From the NCBI RefSeq assembly GCF_022669155.1, contig NZ_JALBVB010000044.1, forward strand, positions 175,488 through 232,375: 56,888 bases of DNA, given 5' to 3'. Position 1 is the stretch's first letter. The number at the start of each line of letters is the position of its first letter. A program made the translations under genes and the position numbers. The notes under the pieces were generated by a model that made no database searches, was not told where the DNA came from, and worked only from the letters and a program-made list of their open reading frames with translations. Positions 35,460 to 43,146 of the stretch are shown in pieces. This stretch comes from Kineococcus sp. TRM81007. GTDB taxonomy: Bacteria > Actinomycetota > Actinomycetes > Actinomycetales > Kineococcaceae.

Positions 35460-35567
35460 ACACGCTTGCGGGACGCTCCGTCCCGCCGGGCTTTCACCTG
35501 GAGCACCCCACCGCGGACGAGGGTTGCCGGTCAGCTAGCCAGGGCTTGTCGCTGACGCTCGATGCCG
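35460..35567 (-). ncRNA. SAM riboswitch, SAM-IV type
   Basis: Read on the minus strand, the leader contains GCGTCAGCGACAAGCCC, TAGCTGACCGGCAACCCTC, CGCGGTGGGGTGCTCC and AGGTGAAAGCC in order. It then has an 8-bp hairpin (GCGGGACG/CGTCCCGC) and GCAAGCG. These match the conserved core of the actinobacterial SAM-IV class as I remember it. It sits directly after a promoter and about 240 bases ahead of metQ, so SAM should shut off methionine uptake. Whether control acts on transcription or translation is not visible. Confidence 0.85.
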
Positions 35568-35573
35568 TCGGGA

Positions 35574-35602
35574 ATCGTAACCAGACGCCGGATCGGACGC
35601 AA
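35574..35602 (-). promoter_or_regulatory. Sigma-70-type promoter of the met operon
   Basis: On the minus strand TTGCGT (35602-35597) and TACGAT (35579-35574) are separated by exactly 17 bases. The predicted start point, near 35567, lies at the first bases of the SAM riboswitch, which strongly supports the call. Confidence 0.75.
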
Positions 35603-35620
35603 AACGCACCGGACCCACCC

Positions 35621-35660
35621 CCGGGTCGCCCCGGGTGCGCCCGGGTGCGCCCGGGTGGGC
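35621..35660. repeat. Four 10-base tandem repeats in the met/siderophore intergenic region
   Basis: Units CCGGGTCGCC, CCGGGTGCGC, CCGGGTGCGC and CCGGGTGGGC. They lie between the met promoter and the rightward ABC operon. The repeat can form alternative hairpins; no binding protein is evident. Confidence 0.8.
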
Positions 35661-35765
35661 GAGCCCGCCGGGGCACCGGTGCGGGCCGAGCCCCTTGTCG
35701 CGAGTAGATTGCAACAGCACCAGCCCGAGCGACAGCACCGGCCCCGCCGCGCCGCAGGAGGTCCC

Positions 35766-36866
35766 TTGCCGACAGCCGGCGCCCCGCCCCTCCCCTCCCC
35801 CGCCCTGCGGCGCGACCCGCTGGGCCGGCGCGCCCGCACCCGCCGCCGTGCCCTGGTGCTGGCCGCCCTGGCCGCGTCCGCCGTCGCCGCCGCCCTGGCC
35901 GGTGCGGCGGTGGGAGCGGCGGCCGTGGCCCCGGGCGACGTGCTGCGCATCACCGCGCACCACGTGCTCGGCGCACCGGCCACCGCGTCGTGGGGCCCGG
36001 CCGAGGACGCGATCGTGTGGGAGGTGCGGCTGCCGCGGGTGCTGCTGGGCCTGGCGGTCGGCGCGGGCCTGGCGGTGTGCGGGGCCGCGATGCAGGCCAT
36101 GGTCCGCAACCCGCTCGCCGACCCGCAGCTGCTGGGCGTGACCTCCGGCGCCTCCACGGGCGCCGCCGCCGCCATCCTGCTGGGCGCAGGCGCCGGCTGG
36201 GGCGAGCACGCCCTGTCCGGCAGCGCGTTCACCGGCGCGCTGGCCGCGGCGGTGCTGGTGTACGCCATCGCCCGCGGCGCCGGGCAGGTCACCTCGGGGC
36301 GGCTGCTGCTGGCGGGCGTGGCCGTCGGGTACGCCCTGCACGCGGCCACCAGCTTCCTCGTCTTCGCCTCCGGCTCCGCCGAGGGCGCCCGCTCGGTGGT
36401 GTTCTGGCTGCTGGGCTCGCTCGGCCTGGCCGCCTGGGGCGCCCCGCTGGGCGCCGTGCTCGTCGTGGCCGCCGGCACCGTCGCGGCCCTGACCGCGTGG
36501 GGGCCGCGCCTGGACGCCCTGGCCCTGGGCGACGAGACCGCCCGCGGCCTGGGCGTGTCCCCCGCCGCGTTCCGCACCGCGCTGCTCGTCGCGGTCTCGC
36601 TGTGCGTGGGCGTGCTCGTCGCCGCCTCCGGCGCGATCGGCTTCGTCGGTCTCGTCGTCCCCCACCTCGCCCGCCGGCTGGTGGGCGGCGCGCACCGCTG
36701 GTCGGTGCCGGCGGCCGCGCTGCTGGGCGCCGCGTTCCTGGTGGTGGCCGACCTGCTGGCCCGCACCGTGCTCGCGCCGCAGGAGCTGCCCATCGGCATC
36801 GTCACCGCGCTCGCCGGCTGCCCGTTCCTGCTGTGGCTGGTGCGGGGCACCCGCACCGCCGTCTGA
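35766..36866 (+). CDS. FecCD-family ABC transporter permease
   Basis: A 366-residue permease of the iron-siderophore/cobalamin/heme class. It begins at TTG with AGGAGG four bases upstream and has about nine spans. Family landmarks are WEVRLPRVLLGLAVGAGLAVCGAAMQAMVRNPLADPQLLGVTSGAS, GDETARGLGVSPAAFRTALL, SGAIGFVGLVVPHLARRLVGG and PQELPIGIVTALAGCPFLLWLV. It is the only permease in the operon, so the transporter is presumably a homodimer. The substrate cannot be fixed from sequence. No iron box or cobalamin riboswitch is visible upstream. Confidence 0.92.
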   Translation: MPTAGAPPLPSPALRRDPLGRRARTRRRALVLAALAASAVAAALAGAAVGAAAVAPGDVLRITAHHVLGAPATASWGPAEDAIVWEVRLPRVLLGLAVGAGLAVCGAAMQAMVRNPLADPQLLGVTSGASTGAAAAILLGAGAGWGEHALSGSAFTGALAAAVLVYAIARGAGQVTSGRLLLAGVAVGYALHAATSFLVFASGSAEGARSVVFWLLGSLGLAAWGAPLGAVLVVAAGTVAALTAWGPRLDALALGDETARGLGVSPAAFRTALLVAVSLCVGVLVAASGAIGFVGLVVPHLARRLVGGAHRWSVPAAALLGAAFLVVADLLARTVLAPQELPIGIVTALAGCPFLLWLVRGTRTAV

Positions 36867-36881
36867 CCCGAGGAGGCCCCC

Positions 36882-37925
36882 GTGCCCGCCCCCCGCACCA
36901 CCGGTCCCGCCCGCCGCGCGCCCGCCGCGCTCGCGGCCGCCTGCGCCCTGCTCACCGCCGCGTGCGGCGCCGGCCCGGCCGGCGGGGCGGCCTCCGGGGC
37001 GGACGGCGCCGGCGAGCGCCTGGAGGTCGTCAACTGCGGGCAGCCGGTGCAGCTGGAGACCCCGCCGGAGCGGGTGGTCCTGCTCAAGAGCGCCGCCGTG
37101 CCGTACCTGCACGACCTCGGGGTGCTGGAGCGGGTCGTGGCCCGCGCCGGGCTGTACCCGCAGGAGTACTACGACGCGGCGACGCTGCGGGAGCTGGACG
37201 CGGTGCCCCTGCTGACGGAGCGCACCGACACCAGCGGGCACCTGCGCGTCTCCCGCGAGGTGGTGCTCTCCCGGCGCCCGGACCTGGTGCTCGGCGAGGT
37301 CGACGGCCTGGACCGCGCGTCGCTGGCCGCCTCGGGGATCCCGCTGCTGGAGGAACCGGCGCTGTGCCCCACCGGCGGCGGTGAGCCGGGCTTCGAGAGC
37401 GTCTACGACCAGGTGGAGCTGTACGGGCGGGTCTTCGAGCGCGAGGAGCGCGCCCGCGAGGTCGCCGGGGGCTTGCGCGAGCGCGTGGAGGCGGTGCGCG
37501 CGCGCACGGACGCCGCGCTGGCCGCCGGTGCCCCCGAGCGCACGGCCGCCGTGCTGTACCCCACGGTCGGCGGGGGTGTCACCTACGCCTACGGCGCCGC
37601 CAGCACCGCCACCCCGCAGCTGGAGGCGGCGGGGCTGCGCAACGTGTTCGCCGACGTCGGCGAGCGCGTCTTCGAGGTCACGCCCGAGGAGCTGCTGGCC
37701 CGCGACCCGCAGGTGCTGGTGCTGCTGCACAGCGACGGCGACCCGGCCGCGGTGCGCTCGGCGGTGACGGAGCTGCCGGGGGCGCAGGCGCTGAGCGCGG
37801 TGCGCGACGGCGAGGTCCTGGTGCAGCTGTTCAACTTCACGGAGCCGGCGACGCCGCTGGCGGTCGAGGGGCTGGAGCGCATCGCCGACGCCCTCGGCCC
37901 CGCCGAGCCGGCGGCCGCCCCGTGA
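36882..37925 (+). CDS. FecB/BtuF-type substrate-binding lipoprotein
   Basis: A 347-residue binding protein with a signal peptide ending in the lipobox LLTAAC (Cys near residue 28). The binding domain (VVNCGQPVQLETPPERVVLLKSAAVPYLHDLGVLERVV, LSRRPDLVLGEVDGLDRASL) is the helical-backbone class III type. The GTG start has AGGAGG five bases upstream. It lies between its permease and ATPase genes and overlaps the latter by 4 bases. A cysteine pair (NCGQ and ALCP) may form a disulfide. The ligand is probably a ferric siderophore, heme or corrinoid. Confidence 0.9.
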   Translation: MPAPRTTGPARRAPAALAAACALLTAACGAGPAGGAASGADGAGERLEVVNCGQPVQLETPPERVVLLKSAAVPYLHDLGVLERVVARAGLYPQEYYDAATLRELDAVPLLTERTDTSGHLRVSREVVLSRRPDLVLGEVDGLDRASLAASGIPLLEEPALCPTGGGEPGFESVYDQVELYGRVFEREERAREVAGGLRERVEAVRARTDAALAAGAPERTAAVLYPTVGGGVTYAYGAASTATPQLEAAGLRNVFADVGERVFEVTPEELLARDPQVLVLLHSDGDPAAVRSAVTELPGAQALSAVRDGEVLVQLFNFTEPATPLAVEGLERIADALGPAEPAAAP

Positions 37926-38809
37926 TCCGCGCCCGCGGCGTGCGGTTCGCCCACCGCCGCCGGCCCGTGCTGCACGGCGTGGACCTCGACGCCGCCGCGG
38001 GACGGGTGCTGGGGGTCGTCGGCCCCAACGGCAGCGGCAAGACGACGCTGCTGCGCACCCTGCACGGCTCGCTGCGCCCGGCCGCCGGGCGCGTGGAGGT
38101 CGACGGCGACGACGTCGCGGCGCTGTCCGCCCGCGAGGTCGCCCGCCGGGTGGCGGTGGTGGCGCAGGAGGACGAGGGGGTGCCGCCGCTGACGGTGGCG
38201 GACATGGTGCTGCTGGGACGCACCCCGCACCGCGGCGCGTTCTCCCGCACCAGCGCCGCCGACGAGGAGGGCGCCGCGGCCGCCCTGGAGCGGGTGGGTG
38301 CCCTGCACCTGGCGGACCGGCCCTTCCCGGAGCTGTCCGGCGGTGAGCGCCGGCGCGTCCTCGTGGCCCGGGCGCTCACCCAGGACGCGCCGAACCTGCT
38401 GCTGGACGAGCCGACGAACCACCTGGACGTGCGCCACCAGCACGACGTGCTGGCGCTGCTGCGCGGACTGGGCCGCACGGTCGTGGTGGTGCTGCACGAC
38501 CTGAACCTGGCTGCCGCGCACTGCGACGAGGTGGTCCTGCTGGACGCCGGCCGCGTCGTGGCCGCGGGGACGCCCGGCGAGGTGCTCACCCCGCAGCGGG
38601 TGGCGGCCGTGTACGGCGTCGAGGCGCGCCGCGTGGAGGTGGAGGACGGCTTCCAGCTGCTGCTGCGGCGGTCGCCCTCAGCGGGCGCCGGCGCCGGGCT
38701 CGCCCTGCCCGTCCCCTCCACCGCCCCCACCAGCGGCCCGCCCACCGGCGTCCCGCTCGCCGTCCCGGGCCTGCTCGGCCCGCGCGGCGCGCACCGCGAG
38801 GACCGGTAG
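37922..38809 (+). CDS. FecE/BtuD-type ABC transporter ATPase
   Basis: A 295-residue ATPase with Walker A GPNGSGKTTLLRTL, Q-loop VAQEDEG, signature ELSGGERRRVLVARAL, Walker B NLLLDEPTNHLDV and the H-loop in VVVVLHDLNLAAAH. It starts at a GTG overlapping the binding-protein stop (GTGA). The last 40 residues are a Pro/Gly/Ala-rich tail beyond the usual family end. Those codons lie antisense to the 3' end of the DUF6328 gene, so the tail may be a by-product of the overlap. Confidence 0.92.
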   Translation: MIRARGVRFAHRRRPVLHGVDLDAAAGRVLGVVGPNGSGKTTLLRTLHGSLRPAAGRVEVDGDDVAALSAREVARRVAVVAQEDEGVPPLTVADMVLLGRTPHRGAFSRTSAADEEGAAAALERVGALHLADRPFPELSGGERRRVLVARALTQDAPNLLLDEPTNHLDVRHQHDVLALLRGLGRTVVVVLHDLNLAAAHCDEVVLLDAGRVVAAGTPGEVLTPQRVAAVYGVEARRVEVEDGFQLLLRRSPSAGAGAGLALPVPSTAPTSGPPTGVPLAVPGLLGPRGAHREDR

Positions 38810-39277
38810 CAGCCACCAGCACAGGGCCACGAGCACCGCGACGCCACCGCCGGCCACGGCACCGGCCACCCGGCCGCCGACGACGTCGACGACCAGCAGG
38901 ACCCCGCCGGCGACGACGAGCCCCACCGCGGCCAGCCCCGCCTTGGCGTAGCGGGTCCCCGCCCGCACCAGCCGCGCCTTGGAGCGGCGCTGGAACAGGG
39001 CCCGGTGGTAGCCCACGGGTGCCACGAACAGGACGATCGCGGTGACGGCCAGCAGCAGCACGACCACGTAGACGGTGCGCTGGAAGGTGTCCAGGGTGTC
39101 GAAGCGCGACTGGAACGGCAGGGTCATGAGGAAGCCGGCCAGCAGCTGCACCCCGGTCTGCACCACGCGCAGCTCCTGCAGCAGCTCCACCCAGTTGCGG
39201 TCCAGCCGTTCGGTGGGCGTCTCGTTGCGCAGGCCGGCGTACGGGTCGCCCGGTTCGGCGAGGGGCACGGTGCTCAC
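38678..39277 (-). CDS. DUF6328-family membrane protein
   Basis: A 199-residue protein. The N-terminal signature NETPTERLDRNWVELLQELRVVQTGVQLLAGFLMTLPFQSRFDTL is followed by four membrane segments (VYVVVLLLAVTAIVLFVAPVG, LAAVGLVVAGGVLLVVDVVG, GVAVLVALCWWLLPVLAVRA). The last 40 residues are low-complexity Gly/Ala/Arg. The 3' 132 bases overlap the ATPase gene tail on the other strand. Function unknown. The start is a GTG chosen close to the conserved N-terminus. Confidence 0.8.
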   Translation of the reverse strand: MSTVPLAEPGDPYAGLRNETPTERLDRNWVELLQELRVVQTGVQLLAGFLMTLPFQSRFDTLDTFQRTVYVVVLLLAVTAIVLFVAPVGYHRALFQRRSKARLVRAGTRYAKAGLAAVGLVVAGGVLLVVDVVGGRVAGAVAGGGVAVLVALCWWLLPVLAVRAARAEQARDGERDAGGRAAGGGGGGDGQGEPGAGAR

Positions 39278-39356
39278 CCGCCCCACCGTAGGCACCCCCG
39301 TCCCGCCGTGCCCGCCGGTCCGGCGAGGCTCGCCCGGCGGGGGTGGTCCAGCGGGG

Positions 39357-39569
39357 TCAGGGCGCGGCGGCGCCCTCGGGGTCGTCCGGGTCGTCGACCA
39401 GGGCCGGTTCCTCGCGCTCGTCGGCGTCGGCCGGCTCGGGCCGCTCGGCCGCCCGGCTCAGCCGCTCGCGCTCGGCGGCGTCCTCCACGGCTTCGGCGTC
39501 GTCGGGGCGGGCGGCGGTGTCGGGCTGGAAGTCCTCGGGCGGGAAGTCGGCTGCGCTGGTCTCGGTCAC
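39357..39569 (-). CDS. Small acidic protein
   Basis: A 70-residue highly acidic, disordered-looking protein (PDDAEAVEDAAERERL, DADEREEPALVDDPDD). Its GTG start overlaps the ogt stop (GTGA), making it the last member of a five-gene coupled set. No domain is recognised. The consistent overlap and codon bias support that it is translated; a role in the operon is unknown. Confidence 0.6.
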   Translation of the reverse strand: MTETSAADFPPEDFQPDTAARPDDAEAVEDAAERERLSRAAERPEPADADEREEPALVDDPDDPEGAAAP

Positions 39570-40192
39570 GGGCCCACCATGCCGCGCTCCCCGGCCGACG
39601 TCGAGCCGGCCTCCATCGCCAGCAGCAGGCGCTTGGCGTCGGTGCCGCCGAGGTACTCGCCGGTGCCGCCGTCGCTGCGCACGACCCGGTGGCAGGGCAC
39701 CAGCAGGGGCAGCGGGTTGCGCGCGCAGGCCGTGCCGACGGCCCGCACCGCGCGCGGGTTGCCGGCCAGTCCCGCGACGCGGGCGTACGAGGCGGTGGTG
39801 CCGTAGCCGAGGCCGCGCAGCACGCCGAGGACGTCGCGGCGGAACCCGGACACCAGCGACAGGTCCAGCGGCACGGCGAAGTCGCGCCGCCCGCCCTCGA
39901 AGTACTCCCCCACCTGGCGCGCGGCCGCCTCCAGCCGGTCGGGGGCGCGCAGGACGCGCGGGCTCAGCCGCGCGGCGAGCTGGGCGAGCACCGCGTCGTG
40001 GTCCTCGCGGGCGAACGCCACCCGCACGACGCCGCGCCCGGTGGCGGCCAGCAGCAGCGGCCCCACCGGGGAATCCACCGTGCGGTAGGCGACGTCCAGC
40101 AGGCCCGCGGCATCGGCGCGCCCGGCCAGGGCCGCCCGCAGCGCGGTCAGCTCGGCCCCCTCGTCAGCGGTCGCGAACAGGTCCTCGTCCAT
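39566..40192 (-). CDS. ogt: Methylated-DNA-protein cysteine methyltransferase (Ogt/MGMT)
   Basis: A 208-residue suicide repair protein that removes methyl groups from O6-methylguanine. The active-site motif LLVPCHRVVRSDGGTGEYLGG is complete, with the acceptor Cys near residue 166. The helix-turn-helix RVAGLAGNPRAVRAVGTACARN precedes it, and the N-terminal domain contains AYRTVDSPVGPLLLAATGRGV. Start: ATG sharing one base with the sigma stop (TGATG); a GTG one codon earlier is equivalent. Operon position downstream of an ECF sigma gene suggests damage-inducible expression. Confidence 0.93.
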   Translation of the reverse strand: MDEDLFATADEGAELTALRAALAGRADAAGLLDVAYRTVDSPVGPLLLAATGRGVVRVAFAREDHDAVLAQLAARLSPRVLRAPDRLEAAARQVGEYFEGGRRDFAVPLDLSLVSGFRRDVLGVLRGLGYGTTASYARVAGLAGNPRAVRAVGTACARNPLPLLVPCHRVVRSDGGTGEYLGGTDAKRLLLAMEAGSTSAGERGMVGP

Positions 40193-40749
40193 CACTCCCC
40201 GTCCTCTCGTCCCCAGGTCCTGCGCAGCGCGGCGATCCCGTCGGCCGCCGCGCGCCGCGCCGCCTCGGGCGTGCCGCCCACGAGGGCGGCGACCTCGGCG
40301 TGCGGCAGCCCCGCCAGGTGGTGGTAGGCCACGCACCGGCGCTGCTTGGGCGGCAGCGCCGCCACGGCCGCCCACAGCCGCTCGTCGCGCACCGGGTCGG
40401 GCACCGGTCCCTCCGGTGCGGCGACCTCGGGCAGCCGCTCGGCCGGCACGGGCCGCCGGCGGGCGGCGCGGTGCGCGTCGAGCGCCTTGCGGTGCGCGAT
40501 CGTCACCAGCCACGCCCGCACGTCGCTGCCGGTCGGCAGCGAGGGGTAGGCGCGCAGCGCGGCCAGGAACGTCTCGGACCAGGCGTCGTCGGCGGCGTCG
40601 GGGCCGACGACGGCGCGGCACACGCGCAGCACGAGCGCGCCGTGCCGCTCCACGACGGCCTCGAACGGCTCCAGGTCCCCACCGGTGCGTCCCTCCACAC
40701 CCGGTGGACGCGCGGCGGGGCGCTCGCGTGAGGTCGCCGGCCCGCTCAC
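40192..40749 (-). CDS. ECF-type RNA polymerase sigma factor
   Basis: A 185-residue sigma-70-family factor. Region 2 is seen in VLRVCRAVVGPDAADDAWSETFLAALRAYPS and VRAWLVTIAHRKALDAHRAARRR. Region 4 is in ALPPKQRRCVAYHHLAGLPHAEVAALVGGTPEAARRAAADG. No anti-sigma gene is adjacent. The GTG start overlaps the acyl-CoA-dehydrogenase-like stop (GTGA). Sigma genes next to ogt recur in actinobacteria, as far as I recall. The region between 2 and 4 is proline-rich. Confidence 0.87.
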   Translation of the reverse strand: MSGPATSRERPAARPPGVEGRTGGDLEPFEAVVERHGALVLRVCRAVVGPDAADDAWSETFLAALRAYPSLPTGSDVRAWLVTIAHRKALDAHRAARRRPVPAERLPEVAAPEGPVPDPVRDERLWAAVAALPPKQRRCVAYHHLAGLPHAEVAALVGGTPEAARRAAADGIAALRRTWGREDGE

Positions 40750-41795
40750 CCCGCGGCGGCCGCGGCCAGGGCGGTGCGCAGCTGCAGCTCGGTGGGGGCC
40801 TGCACGGGCAGGAACGCGGCCTCGCGGCGGCGGCGGGCGGCGGGGTGGTCGCGGCGGTAGCCGGTGCCGCCGGTGAGCAGGCCCTCGGCGTGCACGGCGC
40901 GGGCCAGCAGGTCGAGCACCGCGACGCGCGCGGCGGCGGGCCCGGTGGGCCCTCCGGCCGCCGGGTCGGCCGCGAGCCGCCCGAGGCGGGCGGCGAGGTC
41001 GTCGCGCCCGGCGCACAGGTCGCGGTGCGCACCGGCCAGCAGGGCGCCGGGGCCGGTGAGGCGGCCGGCGGCGCCCGCGAGGGCGGCGTCGGCGACGCCG
41101 AGGGCCATCGCCGCCTGGGTCAGCAGCATCACGGGGCGGCAGGCGCCGACGAACGCGGCGAGGTCGTCGCCGAGCACGGTGGTGGTGCTCGCCCCGTCGA
41201 GCTCGACGGCGCCCGTGCCGGTGCCGTCCAGGGCGAGCAGCGGCCCGGCGGGGCGCACCCGGACACCGGGCTCACCGACCCGCACGAGCACCACGAGGCG
41301 CCCGTCGCCGGCGGTGCGGGCGGGCAGCACGACGACGGCCCCGTCGAACAGGTTCGACGCCCACGACACCGCCCCGGTCAGCCGCCAGGCGCCGCCGCCC
41401 GCGGGCTCGGCCAGCACGGGCACCGGTGGTCCGCCGGTCAGGTCGGCGAGGGCCGGCGCGAGCGCGGTGGCACCGGGCAGGGTGCCGGCGCGCAGCCCGG
41501 TGAGCAGGGCGGGCCCCTCCCCGGCGGGGGGGAACCGCTCCAGGTACTCCACGACCATCGTCTGCGACCAGGCGCAGAAGGCGTCGGCCAGGCTCGCCGA
41601 GGCCACGGCCCGCAGCAGCGCCACCGCCGTCGCCGGCCGCTCACCGGGAGCACCGGGCGGTGCGAGCAGCCCCGCGTCGCCGAGCAGCCGCAGGCCCTCG
41701 CCCGCGTCGCGCTCGCCCGCGTCCACCGCCGCGGCCGAGGCCGCCAGGCGCGCCAGCACCTCCTCCGGGCCGGCCGTGGCGGGCCCGCTCGTCAC
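40746..41795 (-). CDS. Acyl-CoA dehydrogenase-like flavoprotein
   Basis: A 349-residue protein of the acyl-CoA dehydrogenase superfamily. The helical N-terminal domain includes ASASLADAFCAWSQTMVVEYLERF. The middle domain has AWRLTGAVSWASNLFDGAVVVLPA, and the C-terminal helical bundle holds the FAD-contact region HAEGLLTGGTGYRRDHPAARRRREA. It is shorter than typical acyl-CoA dehydrogenases, and I do not see the normal catalytic glutamate, so its reaction is uncertain. It overlaps both neighbours by 4 bases. Its place in an operon with ogt recalls AidB, an acyl-CoA-dehydrogenase-like protein of the alkylation response. Confidence 0.75.
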   Translation of the reverse strand: MTSGPATAGPEEVLARLAASAAAVDAGERDAGEGLRLLGDAGLLAPPGAPGERPATAVALLRAVASASLADAFCAWSQTMVVEYLERFPPAGEGPALLTGLRAGTLPGATALAPALADLTGGPPVPVLAEPAGGGAWRLTGAVSWASNLFDGAVVVLPARTAGDGRLVVLVRVGEPGVRVRPAGPLLALDGTGTGAVELDGASTTTVLGDDLAAFVGACRPVMLLTQAAMALGVADAALAGAAGRLTGPGALLAGAHRDLCAGRDDLAARLGRLAADPAAGGPTGPAAARVAVLDLLARAVHAEGLLTGGTGYRRDHPAARRRREAAFLPVQAPTELQLRTALAAAAAG

Positions 41796-42247
41796 GGGGT
41801 GCGGCCCGGTGCCGGGGTGGACCGCGCGACGGGGGCGCCGCTGCCCACGACGGCCTCCGCCTCGACCTCCACGAGCAGGGTGGGGTCGATGAGGGCGGAG
41901 ACCTGGACCATCGTGGCGGCCGGGCGCACGGCGGCGAAGAACTCCCCGTGGGCGCGGCCGACCTCCTCCCACCGGGAGATGTCGGTGACCAGCAGGCGGG
42001 TGCGCACCACGTCGGCCAGGCGGGCCCCGGCGGCCCCCAGGGCCGCCTCGACCCGCCGCAGGGCCTCGCGGGTCTGCTCGGCGGCGTCCCCGGCGCAGCC
42101 CCCGGCGGCGCGCCCGTCCGGCCCGGCGGCGGTCGTGCCCGCCACCCACACCCGGTCGCCCACGCGCACGGCGCGCGAGTACCCCACGAGGGGCTCCCAC
42201 GGCGCCCCCGACGACACCAGGAACCGCCCGTCCGGTCGCTCGCTCAC
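41792..42247 (-). CDS. RidA/YjgF-family protein
   Basis: A 151-residue RidA-like protein. Family sequence includes SSGAPWEPLVGYSRAVRVGDRVWVAGTTA, EQTREALRRVEAALGAAGARLADVVRTRLLVTD and ATMVQVSALIDPTLLVEVEAEAVV. RidA proteins remove reactive enamine/imine intermediates; this subgroup lacks some RidA features and may act differently. It is the first gene of the coupled five-gene set and overlaps the acyl-CoA-dehydrogenase-like gene by 4 bases. Confidence 0.88.
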   Translation of the reverse strand: MSERPDGRFLVSSGAPWEPLVGYSRAVRVGDRVWVAGTTAAGPDGRAAGGCAGDAAEQTREALRRVEAALGAAGARLADVVRTRLLVTDISRWEEVGRAHGEFFAAVRPAATMVQVSALIDPTLLVEVEAEAVVGSGAPVARSTPAPGRTP

Positions 42248-42320
42248 GCGGGCAGTGTGCCGGACGGGCGGGTCACCGGGACGGGACGGCCCGTCGGCTC
42301 CTGCCCGCGGCTCCTGCCCG

Positions 42321-43046
42321 TCAGCTCTGCATGACCAGGTGCTGGACCCGGCGGGGGTCGGCCTGCACGGTGCCGGAGAGGTGCTGCCCGGGCCACTCCG
42401 CCGCCAGGGCGACCCACTCGTCGTAGGAGACGGCGCGGCCGTCGTGGGTGAACCGGTCGTTGCGGTCGTACCGGACGACGGGCCCGTGCGCGGTGGTGAT
42501 CGTGCCGTCGCCCCCGTTCCAGATCTCCCGGGGCGCCAGCTCGTACGACAGGGAGGACCTCGTCGGGCGGCCGGTGATCGCCACCCGGGGCTGGTCCTCG
42601 TCGGCGCACGCGGGTCCGGAGCAGTGGGAGTCCTCCGCATCGCCGGCGCTCAGCGTCGCGAACGCCACCACCGACCTGCTCGGCATGATCGGCCAGAACG
42701 GGCTGTCCTCGTCGCTGACCACCGGCAGACGGAACCTGACGCGCTGGGGCCTGCCCCGGCACAGGCCCGACGCCTCGGGTTCGTCCGCGGTGGCCCGCAC
42801 GCCGAGGTCGCCCCCGTCGTACCAGGGGGCGCTGGTGTCGTACTGGCTGAGCAGCGCGTCGACGGTGAAGGGGGTCCCTCTGGGGCAGGTGACGGTCACC
42901 GTCCAGGTGACCGAGGTCCCGCGGGCGTTCGAGGTCGCCGTCGGGGAGACCCGCAGGTCCGTCACGGGCGCCGCCTGGGCCGGCGCGGAGGTCAGGGTCA
43001 GGCAGGCGGCACCGACGAGCGCCATCGCCCCACGGAGGATTCGCAT
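42321..43046 (-). CDS. Secreted protein of unknown function
   Basis: A 241-residue exported protein. An ATG start and a classical signal peptide (MRILRGAMALVGAACL, then TLTSAPAQA with AQA as cleavage site) are followed by a beta-rich mature part: VTDLRVSPTATSNARGTSVTWTVTVTCP. Four cysteines (TCP, GLCRG, SHC, PAC) suggest two disulfides. The codon use is less biased than its neighbours, with more A/T, suggesting recent acquisition or relaxed selection. No domain is recognised. Confidence 0.7.
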   Translation of the reverse strand: MRILRGAMALVGAACLTLTSAPAQAAPVTDLRVSPTATSNARGTSVTWTVTVTCPRGTPFTVDALLSQYDTSAPWYDGGDLGVRATADEPEASGLCRGRPQRVRFRLPVVSDEDSPFWPIMPSRSVVAFATLSAGDAEDSHCSGPACADEDQPRVAITGRPTRSSLSYELAPREIWNGGDGTITTAHGPVVRYDRNDRFTHDGRAVSYDEWVALAAEWPGQHLSGTVQADPRRVQHLVMQS

Positions 43047-43100
43047 GCTTCGACGCTACGGGGAGTAGTGGCTCCCTGACTGGGAAACGCCCGAACGGGT

Positions 43101-43138
43101 GACGGGGCCCCGCTGCCTCCCGGCTGCGGGGCCCCGTC
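43101..43138 (-). terminator. Strong terminator hairpin of the sugar operon
   Basis: A perfect 13-bp stem: GACGGGGCCCCGC (43101-43113) with its complement at 43126-43138, loop of 12. It lies 8 bases past the stop codon of the last operon gene. In the direction of transcription it is followed by a modest GTTTCCC run. Confidence 0.8.
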
Positions 43139-43146
43139 CCGGTGGT

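Noticed and set aside
35561-35765. Cobalamin riboswitch or iron/zinc box ahead of the FecCD-type transporter
   Set aside because: I looked for the B12 box and for DtxR- or Zur-type palindromes and found none; only GC-rich tandem repeats are present.
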